A stretch of 64,000 bases of DNA from Rahnella aquatilis CIP 78.65 = ATCC 33071 (GTDB lineage: Bacteria; Pseudomonadota; Gammaproteobacteria; Enterobacterales; Enterobacteriaceae), in the NCBI RefSeq assembly GCF_000241955.1, contig NC_016818.1:4030001-4094000 (forward strand), in the 5' to 3' direction. Position 1 is the stretch's first letter, and each line of letters starts with the position of its first letter. The notes beneath the pieces are model-generated. The model was not told the origin of the DNA and did not search any database. It saw only the letters and a list, made by a program, of their open reading frames with translations. A program made the translations under genes and the position numbers. Shown one piece after another: positions 43,018 to 55,326 of this stretch.

Positions 43018-44736
43018 TCAGGTCCTCTCCGTTTTGCTTAACCACATTTCGTCCATCGCACCGCCACGGATGTGCATCGGGTAAACGTGTTCTGTTTCAT
43101 CCACGCTGATATCCACAAATACCAGACGATTTTTCTGTTCCAGCGCCAGCGCCAGCTTGCTTTCCAGCTCATCCGGTGTGCGGATAGCAATACCAACATG
43201 CCCGTAAGCTTCCGCCAGTTTCACAAAATCAGGCAGCGATTGCATGTAAGACTGGGAATGGCGGCCGGAGTAAATCATGTCCTGCCACTGCTTTACCATG
43301 CCCAGATAGCCGTTGTTCAGGTTCACGACGATCACCGGTAAATCGTATTGCAGCGCGGTTGACAGCTCCTGAATGTTCATCTGGATGCTGCCGTCACCGG
43401 TGACACAAATTACCGTTTCATCCGGCAGGCCGAGTTTTACCCCCAGCGCAGCAGGCAGGCCGAAGCCCATCGTGCCAAGACCGCCTGAATTGATCCAGCG
43501 ACGCGGCTTGTCGAACTTATAATACAGCGCAGCAAACATCTGATGCTGCCCGACGTCTGACGTCACGTAGGCATCGCCTTGAGTCAGACGATGCAGCGTT
43601 TCAATGACCGCCTGTGGCTTGATCGTGCCGGTATTTTTGTCATAGCTCAGGCACTCACGCCCGCGCCAGTTCTCAATATTTTGCCACCAGTCACGCAGGG
43701 CATCGAATTCCTGCTTTTCGTCGCTTTGCGCCAGCAATTCGAGCATCTGAATCAACGTCTGTTTCGCATCGCCTACAATCGGAATATCAGCATTCACGGT
43801 TTTGGAAATGGATGTCGGGTCGATATCAATGTGCATAACCGTCGCATTCGGGCAGTACTTCGCCAGATTGTTGGTGGTACGGTCGTCAAAACGCACACCC
43901 ACACCGAAGATCAGATCTGCGTTGTGCATCGCCATATTGGCTTCGTAAGTACCGTGCATACCCAGCATGCCGAGACTCTGGCGATGGGTGCCGGGGAATG
44001 CGCCCAGCCCCATCAGCGAACTGGTGACCGGCAGATTCAGTTTCTCCGCCAGTTGTAGCAGTTCAGCATCACACTCAGAATTAATCGCCCCGCCGCCGAC
44101 GTACAGCACCGGTTTCTTCGCTGCCAGTAAAGTCTGGACTGCACGTTTGATTTGCCCGCGATGGCCTTGCACCGTCGGGTTATAGGAGCGCATCGCAACC
44201 TGATCAGGATAGGCGTAAGGCAGTTTAATCTGCGGATTCACCACGTCTTTTGGCAGGTCGACAACCACCGGGCCAGGACGGCCGGTAGAGGCAAGATAAA
44301 ACGCTTTTTTCAGCACAGTCGGAATATCTTCCGCACGTTTTACCAGAAAACTGTGTTTCACCACCGGGCGGGAAATCCCCACCATGTCACATTCCTGGAA
44401 TGCGTCATAACCGATCAGTGAACTGTGTACCTGGCCGGATAGCACCACCAGCGGAATGGAATCCATATAAGCCGTGGCAATACCGGTGATAGCATTGGTT
44501 GCGCCGGGACCGGAAGTCACCAGCACGACGCCGACGTCCCCCGTGGCACGCGCATAACCGTCAGCCATATGAACAGCACCCTGTTCATGTCTCACCAGCA
44601 CATGATCTATCCCACCGACCGTATGCAGGGCATCATAGATATCCAACACCGCACCGCCGGGATAACCGAATACGTGCTTAACGCCCTGGTCGATTAACGA
44701 CCGGACGACCATCTCGGCTCCTGACAACATCTCCAT
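43018..44736 (-). CDS. ilvI: Acetolactate synthase III catalytic subunit
   Basis: TPP- and FAD-dependent enzyme that makes acetolactate (valine, leucine) or acetohydroxybutyrate (isoleucine). The 572 residues include the catalytic Glu region [35 protein letters not shown] and the TPP motif [15 protein letters not shown] ending in NLNN. The residue after NLNN is Gly where E. coli IlvI has Arg. ATG follows GGAGG. Forms an operon with ilvH; an unusual inverted repeat lies 120-220 bp upstream. Confidence 0.97.
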   Translation of the reverse strand: MEMLSGAEMVVRSLIDQGVKHVFGYPGGAVLDIYDALHTVGGIDHVLVRHEQGAVHMADGYARATGDVGVVLVTSGPGATNAITGIATAYMDSIPLVVLSGQVHSSLIGYDAFQECDMVGISRPVVKHSFLVKRAEDIPTVLKKAFYLASTGRPGPVVVDLPKDVVNPQIKLPYAYPDQVAMRSYNPTVQGHRGQIKRAVQTLLAAKKPVLYVGGGAINSECDAELLQLAEKLNLPVTSSLMGLGAFPGTHRQSLGMLGMHGTYEANMAMHNADLIFGVGVRFDDRTTNNLAKYCPNATVMHIDIDPTSISKTVNADIPIVGDAKQTLIQMLELLAQSDEKQEFDALRDWWQNIENWRGRECLSYDKNTGTIKPQAVIETLHRLTQGDAYVTSDVGQHQMFAALYYKFDKPRRWINSGGLGTMGFGLPAALGVKLGLPDETVICVTGDGSIQMNIQELSTALQYDLPVIVVNLNNGYLGMVKQWQDMIYSGRHSQSYMQSLPDFVKLAEAYGHVGIAIRTPDELESKLALALEQKNRLVFVDISVDETEHVYPMHIRGGAMDEMWLSKTERT

Positions 44737-45093
44737 GGTTTTGCCTCCAGGCTTTTTGCTTCTTCTATAGGATGACTTTTGTTTCAGCTAGCTGTTCTAT
44801 CAGCAGCGATTTCAATATAAACCGCTGAATTTTAGGACTTTCTATCGGGCTCACAAAACCCTGCTGTTCTTATTGGCGTTCAGGGATCTAACTCAGTACC
44901 TTAGCGTCAGAACCGAAGTCAGGCAAACGCCAAAAATTCTGAGCAGACAGGGTTTTATCGCCTCTCACTGCCTTCATTCTCCCGTTCGGGACAAAACACT
45001 GCCTGTAGGTACTAACCCGTCAGAAATATCAGGAAGGCCGGAAAAATTACAGTATTAAATTATGTCCATAGCAGCCATAAAACGAGGAAGGAA
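44737..45093 (-). promoter_or_regulatory. ilvI upstream control region
   Basis: This region without a gene should contain the ilvIH promoter, which is Lrp-activated in E. coli. A possible -10 TATAGA lies about 46 nt upstream of the ATG without a good -35, in keeping with activator dependence. The striking element is the nested inverted repeat at 44855-44956. I could not place Lrp sites with confidence. Confidence 0.5.
44855..44956 (-). repeat. Nested inverted repeat upstream of ilvI
   Basis: The outer arms AAAACCCTG (44855-44863) and CAGGGTTTT (44948-44956) pair perfectly. Beside them CTG/CAG pairs with a one-base bulge, and inner arms TTGGCGTT (44873-44880) and AACGCCAA (44926-44933) also pair perfectly, leaving a 45-nt loop. 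It ends 119 nt before the ilvI start codon. Confidence 0.7.
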
Positions 45094-45117
45094 ACCGGCG
45101 AAGGCACATACGCCGGT
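45094..45117 (-). terminator. Stem-loop after the acyl-CoA synthetase gene
   Basis: ACCGGCG (45094-45100) pairs with CGCCGGT (45111-45117) in a 7-bp stem with a 10-nt loop, 40 nt after the stop. The following minus-strand sequence is TTTCCTTCC, only moderately T-rich. Confidence 0.55.
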
Positions 45118-45156
45118 GATTCAGAAAGGAAAGAGGCAAAACGGGCAGGTGAAGCA

Positions 45157-46953
45157 TTACTCCTGATAAAGCTGATCGATTTCCTTCTGATAACGGCTGA
45201 AAATGATTTTACGGCGCAGTTTAAGGGTAGGAGTCAGCTCGCCTGCCTCCATCGTGAAAGGTTTGGTCAGCAATACAAACTTTTTCACCTGTTCAAAACC
45301 GGCCAGATCATGCTGAATCTCGCGTAACTGGTGGGCAAACAGCGAGAGGATCTGCTCATTTTTCACCAGTCCCGTGCGATTCAGGTAATCGATATGATGC
45401 GCCTGGGCATAGACGTTCAGCACATCAAAATCAGGCACGATCAGCGCAGAAACAAAGTGCCGTTCATCAGCGATGACTGCCGCCTGCTCGATATAACGAT
45501 CCTGCACCAGCGTGCCTTCTATACGCTGCGGAGCGATGTATTTACCGCCCGACGTTTTCATCAGATCTTTCAGTCGCTCAGTGATAAACACATTTCCCTG
45601 CGCGTCCATTTTCCCCGCGTCACCCGTTTTAAACCAGCCATCCGATGTGAAACTGGCGGCGGTTTCTTCGGGCTTATTGAAATAGCCGCGTAGCAATGTC
45701 GGGCCGCGAACCTGAATTTCATTCTCCTCGCCGATCCGTACTTCAATCTCAGGCAACGCCGTACCGACAGAACCGAAGCGAAAATCATGCTCCTCCCAGC
45801 AGGTGACCGTCGCGCATGTTTCCGTCAGACCGTAGCCGTATTTGATTTTCAGACCGAGTGATTCGAAAAACAGAATGACGTTATCATCCAGACTTGCACC
45901 GGCGGCCGGCAGAAAACGCAGATTGCCGCCCAGCAAATCGCGCAGCTTTTTCAGGACCAGTTTATCAGCGAGAAAATGCGCAGGCGTCAGCCAGAACGGA
46001 TAACGCTCGCCACGGCGCTCGATCAAGAACTTCTCTTTGCCCTGCGCGACGGCCCAGTGGAAAAGTCGCTTTTTGAGGGTTCCCGCACGGGCGACTTTGT
46101 CGTGGATCGCGCTGAATACTTTTTCATAAAAGCGCGGGACCGCACACATTACTGTCGGTTTAATGGCCTGCAAAGCATCACGTACCCGATCGGTTTCGCG
46201 CAGGAAGACGTTTTGCGCACCGCAATGCATCACGAAAAAACTCCATGCGCGTTCAAAAACGTGTGCCAGCGGCAGGAAGCAAAGGGAAACATCATGCTCC
46301 GAAATACTCAGGCGTTTTTCATGTTGCCTAAGCTGCGTCGCCATGCTGCGGTAATCCAGCATCACGCCTTTTGCTTCCCCGGTGGTGCCCGAGGTATAGA
46401 TGAGCGTGAACAGATCACTGAGGTCACGGGCATTCACCCGCACTTCGCGCTCGGCAGCTAAAGCAGCATTCTGGGGAACAATACCTGAAACATGCCGGGC
46501 AATCGGCACGCCACGTAAATCGACCTCATTGTCCAGCACCAGAATGTGTTTCAGTTGCGGGCAAAGATCACGCAAAGCCACCGCCGCGTCATATTGTTTC
46601 TGACCGACGACAAACAAAATACGGATATCAGCATCATTAAGAACATACGCAGACTGCGCGGGTGTATTGGTGGCATAAACCGGGACGGTGACAGCACGCA
46701 ATTGCAGGATCGCAAGGTCTGCCGTCGCCCAGGCCATCGAATTATTCCCGCAAATGGCGATACGTTCCTGAACGCCCACTTGCTCCTGTAATAACACGTC
46801 GGATAAGGCATCCACTTTCTCACCCAGTTCACGCCAGGTCAGGGCAGATACTGCCGCTGGCGACCATTCGCGAAATGCAGTCTGTTCAGCACGGGTAATG
46901 ATTTGCTGACGAAAACGGGTAATCAGATGGTAATCATTTAAGGTTGGATTCAT
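45157..46953 (-). CDS. Long-chain acyl-CoA synthetase, FAA1/COG1022 type
   Basis: AMP-forming ligase that activates long-chain fatty acids to acyl-CoA. The 598 residues have the AMP-binding signature YTSGTTGEAKG (186-196), the adenylate motif KYGYGLTETCATVT, the hinge TSDGWFKTGDAG and the catalytic-lysine region near the end (TPTLKLRRK). The FAA1-like form, with motifs such as FLPLAHVFERAW, differs from classical FadD. No signal peptide; probably a peripheral membrane enzyme. E. coli has no gene here between leuO and ilvI; the physiological substrate is unknown. No FadR site was recognised upstream. Confidence 0.9.
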   Translation of the reverse strand: MNPTLNDYHLITRFRQQIITRAEQTAFREWSPAAVSALTWRELGEKVDALSDVLLQEQVGVQERIAICGNNSMAWATADLAILQLRAVTVPVYATNTPAQSAYVLNDADIRILFVVGQKQYDAAVALRDLCPQLKHILVLDNEVDLRGVPIARHVSGIVPQNAALAAEREVRVNARDLSDLFTLIYTSGTTGEAKGVMLDYRSMATQLRQHEKRLSISEHDVSLCFLPLAHVFERAWSFFVMHCGAQNVFLRETDRVRDALQAIKPTVMCAVPRFYEKVFSAIHDKVARAGTLKKRLFHWAVAQGKEKFLIERRGERYPFWLTPAHFLADKLVLKKLRDLLGGNLRFLPAAGASLDDNVILFFESLGLKIKYGYGLTETCATVTCWEEHDFRFGSVGTALPEIEVRIGEENEIQVRGPTLLRGYFNKPEETAASFTSDGWFKTGDAGKMDAQGNVFITERLKDLMKTSGGKYIAPQRIEGTLVQDRYIEQAAVIADERHFVSALIVPDFDVLNVYAQAHHIDYLNRTGLVKNEQILSLFAHQLREIQHDLAGFEQVKKFVLLTKPFTMEAGELTPTLKLRRKIIFSRYQKEIDQLYQE

Positions 46954-47151
46954 TGGGCGTTTATACCGGCGTCCAGCGTAGTCAGTAAAGGGAGGGAGCT
47001 GACTGCATTGCTCTGTTACAAAGATTTAACGCAGTCTACCGGCAAATATTGCACGGCGAAATGAAATTGTAGGAACAACAGCAGCGTTTTGGAAAGATGA
47101 CGCGGAATTTCTAAGATGAAAAAACCTGCAGAATTCTAACGAGGAGGAAAA

Positions 47152-47163
47152 ATCCTGCAGGAT
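47152..47163. repeat. Palindrome in the leuO-acyl-CoA ligase gap
   Basis: ATCCTGCAGGAT is a 12-bp palindrome flanked by A/T runs (minus strand TTTTTT on one side, TTTTT on the other) in the 288-bp gap. It may be a weak leuO terminator. A related CCTGCAG lies at 47125-47131. No other feature was seen in the gap. Confidence 0.4.
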
Positions 47164-47241
47164 AAAAAACCATCTAATAAAGAACAGACAGCTACTTTCT
47201 CTGCTGTCGCGATCGCAAAAGGAATCTTAACCACTGACTGA

Positions 47242-48189
47242 TTACAGAGAAACAACACACTGGCTCAATAATGTTTTCATCCACATATTACCTTTGTCTT
47301 TGCTGGAGGATTCATGCCAGGAAAGATAACAAGTCAGCGTATTTTTCATCCACGGTAGCGGAATGACGGATAAATTAAGTATTCCGGCATTTGCCTGTGC
47401 CAGCCAACGTGGCACCAGTGCAACCATGTCAGTTTTAGAGACAATCTCCATGACACTGAACAGATCGGTTCCCTGATAGGAAATCAGCGAAACTAACTCG
47501 GAGTCGTCGTAATAAGGCGAACTGAATGAATAAAAGCGATCCATCATCATGACAGCATGTTTTTCTTTCAGATATTTTTCATCAGACATGTGCGGACTGA
47601 TGCGGGGGTGATTTTGTGCTGCAACCAGAACCAGTTCATCATTAAATAACGCATGATTGCAAAAATCAGCGCGCTCAAATTTACGATAACTGATCACAAA
47701 TTCAATATTCTGATAACGCAACTGATGCTCAATATCATCGTTCACTATGGTTTGCAGTTTAATACGGACACCCGGCGATAATTCTTCCGCGGCATTCAGC
47801 ACCTGGCTGGTGAAGCGCTTATCAAGCGGGCTGCAAATAGCGACGTTAAACTGGCGCGTGCTGAGATAAGGGTCAAAACCTGCCCCTGGCAGTTCGTTCA
47901 TCACCAGCTGCAAAGCCTGTCTGATCGGGCCAAAAAGCTGACGTGCACGCATCGTCGGTTGGATCCCTCGCCCGAACCGCACAAACAAGTCATCGTTAAA
48001 CATCACTTTCAACCGGGCAACGGCATTACTGACCGCCGGTTGGGACATTCCCAGCATATTAGCTGCACGTGTAATATTTTGTAATTGCATCACGGCATCA
48101 AAAACCGTTAATAAATTGAGATCAACATTGCGAAGGTGAGTTTCTGCCTCAGCGGTTTTAGGTTGTATTTCTGTATCGGCGTCAGACAT
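47242..48189 (-). CDS. leuO: LysR-family regulator LeuO
   Basis: Pleiotropic LysR-type regulator, best known as an antagonist of H-NS silencing. The 315 residues have the N-terminal helix-turn-helix VDLNLLTVFDAVMQLQNITR plus MSQPAVSNAVARLKVMF (about 23-70) and a C-terminal effector domain that is clearly diverged from E. coli LeuO (314). The start is ATG at 48189 (MSDADTEIQP) behind GAGGG at 6 nt; 17 further codons upstream lack a ribosome site. It is divergent from the leu operon, the classical leuO-leuABCD arrangement, with a long AT-rich upstream region. Confidence 0.94.
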   Translation of the reverse strand: MSDADTEIQPKTAEAETHLRNVDLNLLTVFDAVMQLQNITRAANMLGMSQPAVSNAVARLKVMFNDDLFVRFGRGIQPTMRARQLFGPIRQALQLVMNELPGAGFDPYLSTRQFNVAICSPLDKRFTSQVLNAAEELSPGVRIKLQTIVNDDIEHQLRYQNIEFVISYRKFERADFCNHALFNDELVLVAAQNHPRISPHMSDEKYLKEKHAVMMMDRFYSFSSPYYDDSELVSLISYQGTDLFSVMEIVSKTDMVALVPRWLAQANAGILNLSVIPLPWMKNTLTCYLSWHESSSKDKGNMWMKTLLSQCVVSL

Positions 48190-48665
48190 GATATCCCTCA
48201 TAATAGACATTCGAATCCAAATAAAAATGATTATCTTCAATAATCTATTTTATAAAGCACAGCATTGAGATGACATTGGGGAACATAAATATCGGCAGAG
48301 AAAACATGGCGTATTCTCATCAATTCATTTTAAGAAAAATATGAACTTTTGTTTCCAATAATCAGAAACAGAAATACAAATTTCATTTCCCACAAAGAAA
48401 CTGATGATATAAGACAGCAAAATATTTTTGGAAACAACATTCGAAAAATGAATAATAAGTTAAGCCATACTAAATCATTTCTAATTAATTGTATTAAATA
48501 GAGTATTTATCCAGGCATCCTGCGAAGGAGACACTTTTATTTGTTGTTATTTTTTGCGCCCGCGTAAAAATCTTCATCCCGGACACCCCCGAAATTCCAG
48601 TGTTTTATGCTAAGTGAGATCAAATATCATTTATCAGGTTTTCTGGAATTTCCACACAGTGAAGG
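48190..48665. promoter_or_regulatory. AT-rich leuO-leu intergenic region
   Basis: This is about 475 bp without a gene. The leuO-proximal part (48230-48540) is strikingly AT-rich, with many A/T runs, as expected for an H-NS-silenced, LeuO-relieved promoter region in E. coli. The leu-proximal part contains the leu operon promoter. I could not assign specific H-NS, LeuO or Lrp sites. Confidence 0.55.
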
Positions 48666-48694
48666 TTGACATACCGCACACATTCCCGTATCAC
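48666..48694 (+). promoter_or_regulatory. leu operon promoter
   Basis: A perfect -35 TTGACA (48666-48671), a 17-bp spacer and a -10 TATCAC (48689-48694) lie 60 bp upstream of the leader peptide. The arrangement resembles the E. coli leu promoter. Confidence 0.75.
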
Positions 48695-48754
48695 TTTAGT
48701 CACTGTTTGAACGATGTCCGTTCTGACCACCCGATTATGAGAAGCTGAAAACAC

Positions 48755-48838
48755 ATGTTCATGATGACCCGTCTCCTAGGCCTACTACTCAACGCAGAAT
48801 ATTTGCGCGGTAAGCCAGTGGGCGAAAATCAGAACTGA
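48755..48838 (+). CDS. leuL: leu operon leader peptide
   Basis: This 27-residue leader peptide, MFMMTRLLGLLLNAEYLRGK and a short tail, has five leucine codons in six (CTC CTA GGC CTA CTA CTC). Three of them are the rare CTA, so ribosome speed reports leucyl-tRNA(Leu) charging. It matches the E. coli leader in plan (RFIGLLLLNA). In-frame ATGs at 48761 and 48764 are alternative starts. A terminator hairpin follows at 48859-48887, forming the attenuator. Confidence 0.9.
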   Translation: MFMMTRLLGLLLNAEYLRGKPVGENQN

Positions 48839-48858
48839 TTCAACTTCCACAGACAATA

Positions 48859-48887
48859 AACCCGCGCCGATGCGCGGGTTTTTTTTT
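48859..48887 (+). terminator. leu attenuator terminator
   Basis: AACCCGCGC-CGAT-GCGCGGGTT forms a stem followed by nine T residues. It lies 20 nt after leuL and 45 nt before leuA. It terminates transcription when leucine is plentiful in the classical attenuation scheme. Confidence 0.93.
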
Positions 48888-48932
48888 ATCTCCCCGCAGG
48901 GCGCGAAAATAAAAGCAGACAAGGAATAACCC

Positions 48933-51616
<2,684 letters not shown>

Positions 51617-51617
51617 C

Positions 51618-53018
51618 ATGGCCAAGACTCTGTACCAGAAATTGTTTGATGCGCATGTGGTTTACGAAGCGCAAAACGAAACGCCATTGTTATACATCGA
51701 TCGCCACCTGGTTCACGAAGTGACCTCTCCGCAGGCGTTCGATGGCCTGCGCGCGATGGGCCGTCAGGTGCGCCAGCCGGGTAAAACCTTTGCGACCATG
51801 GACCACAACGTGTCCACGCAAACTAAAGACATCAATGCGAGCGGCGAAATGGCACGCATCCAGATGCAGGAATTAATCAAAAACTGTGCTGAATTCGGCG
51901 TGCAGCTGTATGACCTGAACCATCCGTATCAGGGTATCGTTCACGTTATCGGCCCTGAGCAGGGCATGACTTTGCCGGGCATGACGATTGTCTGCGGCGA
52001 TTCCCACACCGCCACACACGGCGCGTTTGGCTCACTGGCCTTCGGTATCGGGACTTCTGAAGTTGAACACGTTCTGGCGACACAAACCCTGAAACAGGGC
52101 CGTGCCAAAACGATGAAAATTGAAGTGACCGGCGAAGCACCTGCGGGTATCACGGCGAAAGATATTGTTCTGGCCATTATCGGTAAAACCGGCAGCGCCG
52201 GCGGTACCGGTCACGTTGTGGAATTCTGTGGTAAAGCCATCGAAGCGCTGAGCATGGAAGGTCGAATGACCCTGTGCAACATGGCGATTGAAATGGGGGC
52301 GAAAGCCGGTCTGGTTGCGCCGGACGAAACCACGTTTGCCTATCTGAAAGGCCGTCAGTTTGCGCCGAAAGACCAGAACTGGGATACGGCAGTTGACTAC
52401 TGGAAAACCCTGAAAACAGAAGATGGCGCGACGTTCGACAGCATTGTTACGCTGGACGCCTGCGAAATAGCACCGCAGGTGACGTGGGGCACCAATCCGG
52501 GTCAGGTGATGGCCGTGAATCAGACCATCCCGGACCCGGCCTCGTTTGCTGATCCGGTAGAACGTACATCTGCTGAAAAAGCGCTGGCGTATATGGACTT
52601 GCAGCCGGGCATTAAACTGACTGACGTAGCCATTGATAAAGTGTTCATCGGCTCCTGCACCAACTCACGCATCGAAGACTTACGCGCGGCGGCAGCGATT
52701 GCCCAAGGCCGTAAAGTAGCGAACGGCGTACAGGCCATTGTGGTACCCGGCTCCGGCCCGGTAAAAGCGCAGGCGGAAGAAGAAGGTCTGGATAAGATCT
52801 TCATCGAAGCCGGTTTCGAATGGCGTCTGCCGGGCTGTTCTATGTGTCTGGCGATGAATAATGACCGTCTGGAACCGGGCGAGCGTTGCGCGTCTACCAG
52901 CAACCGTAACTTTGAAGGCCGTCAGGGCCGTGGCGGCCGCACGCATCTGGTCAGCCCGGCAATGGCGGCGGCGGCGGCTGTCACTGGCCGTTTCGCTGAT
53001 ATCCGTGAACTGAACTGA
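51618..53018 (+). CDS. leuC: 3-isopropylmalate dehydratase large subunit
   Basis: Aconitase-family [4Fe-4S] subunit that isomerises 2- to 3-isopropylmalate with LeuD. The 466 residues contain the cluster cysteines in [14 protein letters not shown] and [11 protein letters not shown], and [17 protein letters not shown] motifs. It starts 1 nt after leuB ends and lies 11 nt before leuD, as required for stoichiometric expression of both subunits. Confidence 0.98.
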   Translation: MAKTLYQKLFDAHVVYEAQNETPLLYIDRHLVHEVTSPQAFDGLRAMGRQVRQPGKTFATMDHNVSTQTKDINASGEMARIQMQELIKNCAEFGVQLYDLNHPYQGIVHVIGPEQGMTLPGMTIVCGDSHTATHGAFGSLAFGIGTSEVEHVLATQTLKQGRAKTMKIEVTGEAPAGITAKDIVLAIIGKTGSAGGTGHVVEFCGKAIEALSMEGRMTLCNMAIEMGAKAGLVAPDETTFAYLKGRQFAPKDQNWDTAVDYWKTLKTEDGATFDSIVTLDACEIAPQVTWGTNPGQVMAVNQTIPDPASFADPVERTSAEKALAYMDLQPGIKLTDVAIDKVFIGSCTNSRIEDLRAAAAIAQGRKVANGVQAIVVPGSGPVKAQAEEEGLDKIFIEAGFEWRLPGCSMCLAMNNDRLEPGERCASTSNRNFEGRQGRGGRTHLVSPAMAAAAAVTGRFADIRELN

Positions 53019-53029
53019 GGAAAAACACC

Positions 53030-53632
53030 ATGGCTAAATTTACCCAACACATCGGTCTGGTGGTTCCGCTGGATGCAGCTAACGTCGATACCGATGCCAT
53101 CATTCCAAAACAGTTTTTGCAGAAAGTGACCCGTACCGGTTTCGGCCAGCATCTGTTTAATGACTGGCGTTTTCTGGACGATGCCGGTCAGGTGCCAAAC
53201 CCTGATTTCGTGCTGAACAAACCACGCTACAAAGGCGCGAGCATTTTGCTGGCACGCGAAAACTTTGGCTGCGGTTCTTCCCGTGAACATGCGCCATGGG
53301 CACTGACTGACTACGGTTTCCATGCGGTGATCGCGCCAAGCTTTGCCGATATCTTTTACGGTAATTCGTTCAACAACCAGTTGCTGCCGATCACACTGAG
53401 CGAAGCCGAAGTGGACGAACTGTTCGAGCTGGTAAAAAACAACGAAGGCATTCAGTTCGAAGTGGATCTGGAAGCGCAGACGGTTAAAGCAGGCGATAAA
53501 AGCTATCCGTTTGTCATCGACAACTTCCGCCGTCATTGCATGATCAACGGTCTGGACAGCATTGGCCTGACGTTACAACACGAAGAAAATATCTCCGGCT
53601 ACGAGAAGAACCAGCCTGTATTTATGCACTGA
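53030..53632 (+). CDS. leuD: 3-isopropylmalate dehydratase small subunit
   Basis: Swivel-domain partner of LeuC. The 200 residues match E. coli (201), with [14 protein letters not shown], the substrate loop [13 protein letters not shown] and [20 protein letters not shown] behind GAGGAAAAAC. Last gene of the operon; a strong terminator follows at 53655-53679. Confidence 0.98.
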   Translation: MAKFTQHIGLVVPLDAANVDTDAIIPKQFLQKVTRTGFGQHLFNDWRFLDDAGQVPNPDFVLNKPRYKGASILLARENFGCGSSREHAPWALTDYGFHAVIAPSFADIFYGNSFNNQLLPITLSEAEVDELFELVKNNEGIQFEVDLEAQTVKAGDKSYPFVIDNFRRHCMINGLDSIGLTLQHEENISGYEKNQPVFMH

Positions 53633-53654
53633 TTTCTCTGGACATAAACGTAAA

Positions 53655-53679
53655 AAACCCGCGTACATCGCGGGTTTTC
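53655..53679. terminator. Bidirectional terminator between leuD and setA
   Basis: AAAACCCGCG-TACAT-CGCGGGTTTT is a 10-bp stem with A/T flanks in both directions. It serves the converging leu operon and setA. Confidence 0.92.
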
Positions 53680-53694
53680 CTTTATCTGAACCGG

Positions 53695-54858
53695 TCAGAC
53701 ATCTTTAACTTTATACATCAGCCCGAACGCCACCACAGCCAGTACGGTCGCCGCCCAGTAAACCGGATAATGACCCAAGCTTTCCACGATAAAACCCTGC
53801 AACAAACCGGCGCAAATCACACCGGTAGAAATACTGTTAGTGAACAGCGTGGTCGCAGAACCTGCCCTTCCCGGCATCAGATCCTGAAAATACAACATAC
53901 CGATACCCGCCACGATGCCGATGAAAATCGCGTTAAACAGTTGCAGGATCATCAGCGCCGCCTTGAACTGAAACGCGACCAGCCCGGCATAGAAAATCAC
54001 ACCGCTGGCGACGGCATACAGCATCAGCTTGCGTTTGCCGGTGCGTTTCACCAGATACCCGGCCAGCAACATCGCCGGAATTTCCAGCCCGGCAGCGGTC
54101 CCCATCAGCAACCCCGCCAGCCCTTCCGGCAGGCCTAACTCACTGGTGATGTAGAGCGGCATATCAATGACATACATGATATTGCAGGTCCACATCAACA
54201 GGGATGAAAAGAATAACAGGCGAACATCTTTGTTACGCCAGGCACTGGCGTGCACCACTTTCTCATCCACCGGCAGTTCAAGGCGCGGCACTGAAGGCAG
54301 GAAAAAGAAAATCATCAGAATGCTGCCGACAAACACCGCAGCCGCACTCAGGTACATTGGCGTAAAACCGTAATTCAGCGCCACCATAAACGACAGCGGC
54401 GGGCCAAGCACCCAGGCCAGCGAGAGCATCGCACGCATCATCGAGCTGAACATCACCACTTCACTGGCGGAGCGATCCGCATGTTCACGCGCCAGTGCAA
54501 ACAACTGCGGCATTGATGCATTCCCTATTGCCGCCAGCAACACGCCAACGGTGATCAGCACCAGGTAATCGCGGCTGAAGGCAAAGACCAGACTGTTGCC
54601 GAGCGCCATCAGGCAGCAGAACATCAGTAATTTTCGCCGGTCGCCTTTGTTATCCGAGCGGTTAGCCAGCAGGAAGCTGATGGCAATCCCAGCGATAGCA
54701 TTAACGGTATAAAAGAAGCCGACCCACAACGGGCGGACTTTCACTTCGTTGGTCAGAAACAAGCTGAGTGTGGGAGCCTGCAACGCCCCGGCAATACCGC
54801 ACAGCAAGGACACCACCAGAAAGGTGACATAAATTGCATTAATACGAGGTTTTGACAT
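53695..54858 (-). CDS. setA: Sugar efflux transporter SetA
   Basis: Major facilitator exporter of sugars and sugar analogues; in E. coli it helps relieve glucose-phosphate stress. The 387 residues have twelve hydrophobic segments and shared blocks such as GALQAPTLSLFLTNEV, GFFYTVNAIAGIAIS and FQDLMPGRAGSATTLFTNSISTGV. ATG at 54858 (MSKPRINAIY) is preferred over twelve upstream codons. It lies directly downstream of SgrS on the same strand, so it is probably co-transcribed by readthrough, as in E. coli. Confidence 0.94.
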   Translation of the reverse strand: MSKPRINAIYVTFLVVSLLCGIAGALQAPTLSLFLTNEVKVRPLWVGFFYTVNAIAGIAISFLLANRSDNKGDRRKLLMFCCLMALGNSLVFAFSRDYLVLITVGVLLAAIGNASMPQLFALAREHADRSASEVVMFSSMMRAMLSLAWVLGPPLSFMVALNYGFTPMYLSAAAVFVGSILMIFFFLPSVPRLELPVDEKVVHASAWRNKDVRLLFFSSLLMWTCNIMYVIDMPLYITSELGLPEGLAGLLMGTAAGLEIPAMLLAGYLVKRTGKRKLMLYAVASGVIFYAGLVAFQFKAALMILQLFNAIFIGIVAGIGMLYFQDLMPGRAGSATTLFTNSISTGVICAGLLQGFIVESLGHYPVYWAATVLAVVAFGLMYKVKDV

Positions 54859-54951
54859 GACGCCGTCCCTGAGAAATGAAAGCCTATAAAGCAAGACAGA
54901 CAGTGTAGCGAAGTTTCAGGAAGTTCTGGGGAATGAGCAAAAAAACTGCGT

Positions 54952-55250
54952 AAAAAAACCAGTGAGTTTCCTCACTGGCTGGTGACATTACACCATTACT
55001 CAGAAAATCGGATTGGGTCTGGCCTGCCATGAAAGGGATTACAGGCGCTGGCGATATTCTTTTTCATCCACAGAATCGATATCCCACTGCGTCAGCCGCG
55101 CCAGAATATCCATCCGGTATTGCACCGGCACCCAGGACAACCAGTCAGCATGATTTTTCGCCGCGCCTTGTCTGATGGCTTTGAAGTAAAACTGATAAAA
55201 ACGGGCAGTTAACTGGCGTTTCATGGTGTCCTCCGGTTGTTCACAACAGG
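54952..55250 (-). ncRNA. sgrS: SgrS dual-function small RNA (5' end approximate)
   Basis: Hfq-dependent stress RNA that represses ptsG and other sugar transporter mRNAs and also encodes SgrT. The base-pairing region is conserved: the minus strand reads CTGAGTAATGGTGTAATGTC at 55003-54984, then ACC. The same CTGAGTA-TGGTGTAA core is in E. coli SgrS. A terminator follows: CCAGTGAG-GAAA-CTCACTGG (54978-54959) and seven T residues to 54952. The 5' end is placed near 55250, upstream of sgrT; it is a guess. It is divergent from sgrR. Confidence 0.88.
55039..55224 (-). CDS. sgrT: SgrT, peptide encoded within SgrS
   Basis: Small protein that in E. coli inhibits the glucose permease EIICB(Glc) under sugar-phosphate stress. 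The 61 residues align with the E. coli 43-residue SgrT at FYQFYFKA near the start and at LSWVPVQYRMDILARLTQWD. There is an insertion (IRQGAAKNHAD) between the two and a longer acidic/basic tail. ATG at 55224 follows a GGAGGACACC ribosome site; 29 further in-frame codons upstream are not expected to be translated. Confidence 0.88.
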   Translation of the reverse strand: MKRQLTARFYQFYFKAIRQGAAKNHADWLSWVPVQYRMDILARLTQWDIDSVDEKEYRQRL

Positions 55251-55326
55251 CTTTCGTTGAGAAACAGTATCGGCGTAATATGAGGAAAGATAAATTGATG
55301 AAGATCGGCAACGGAGCTCCCCTTTT

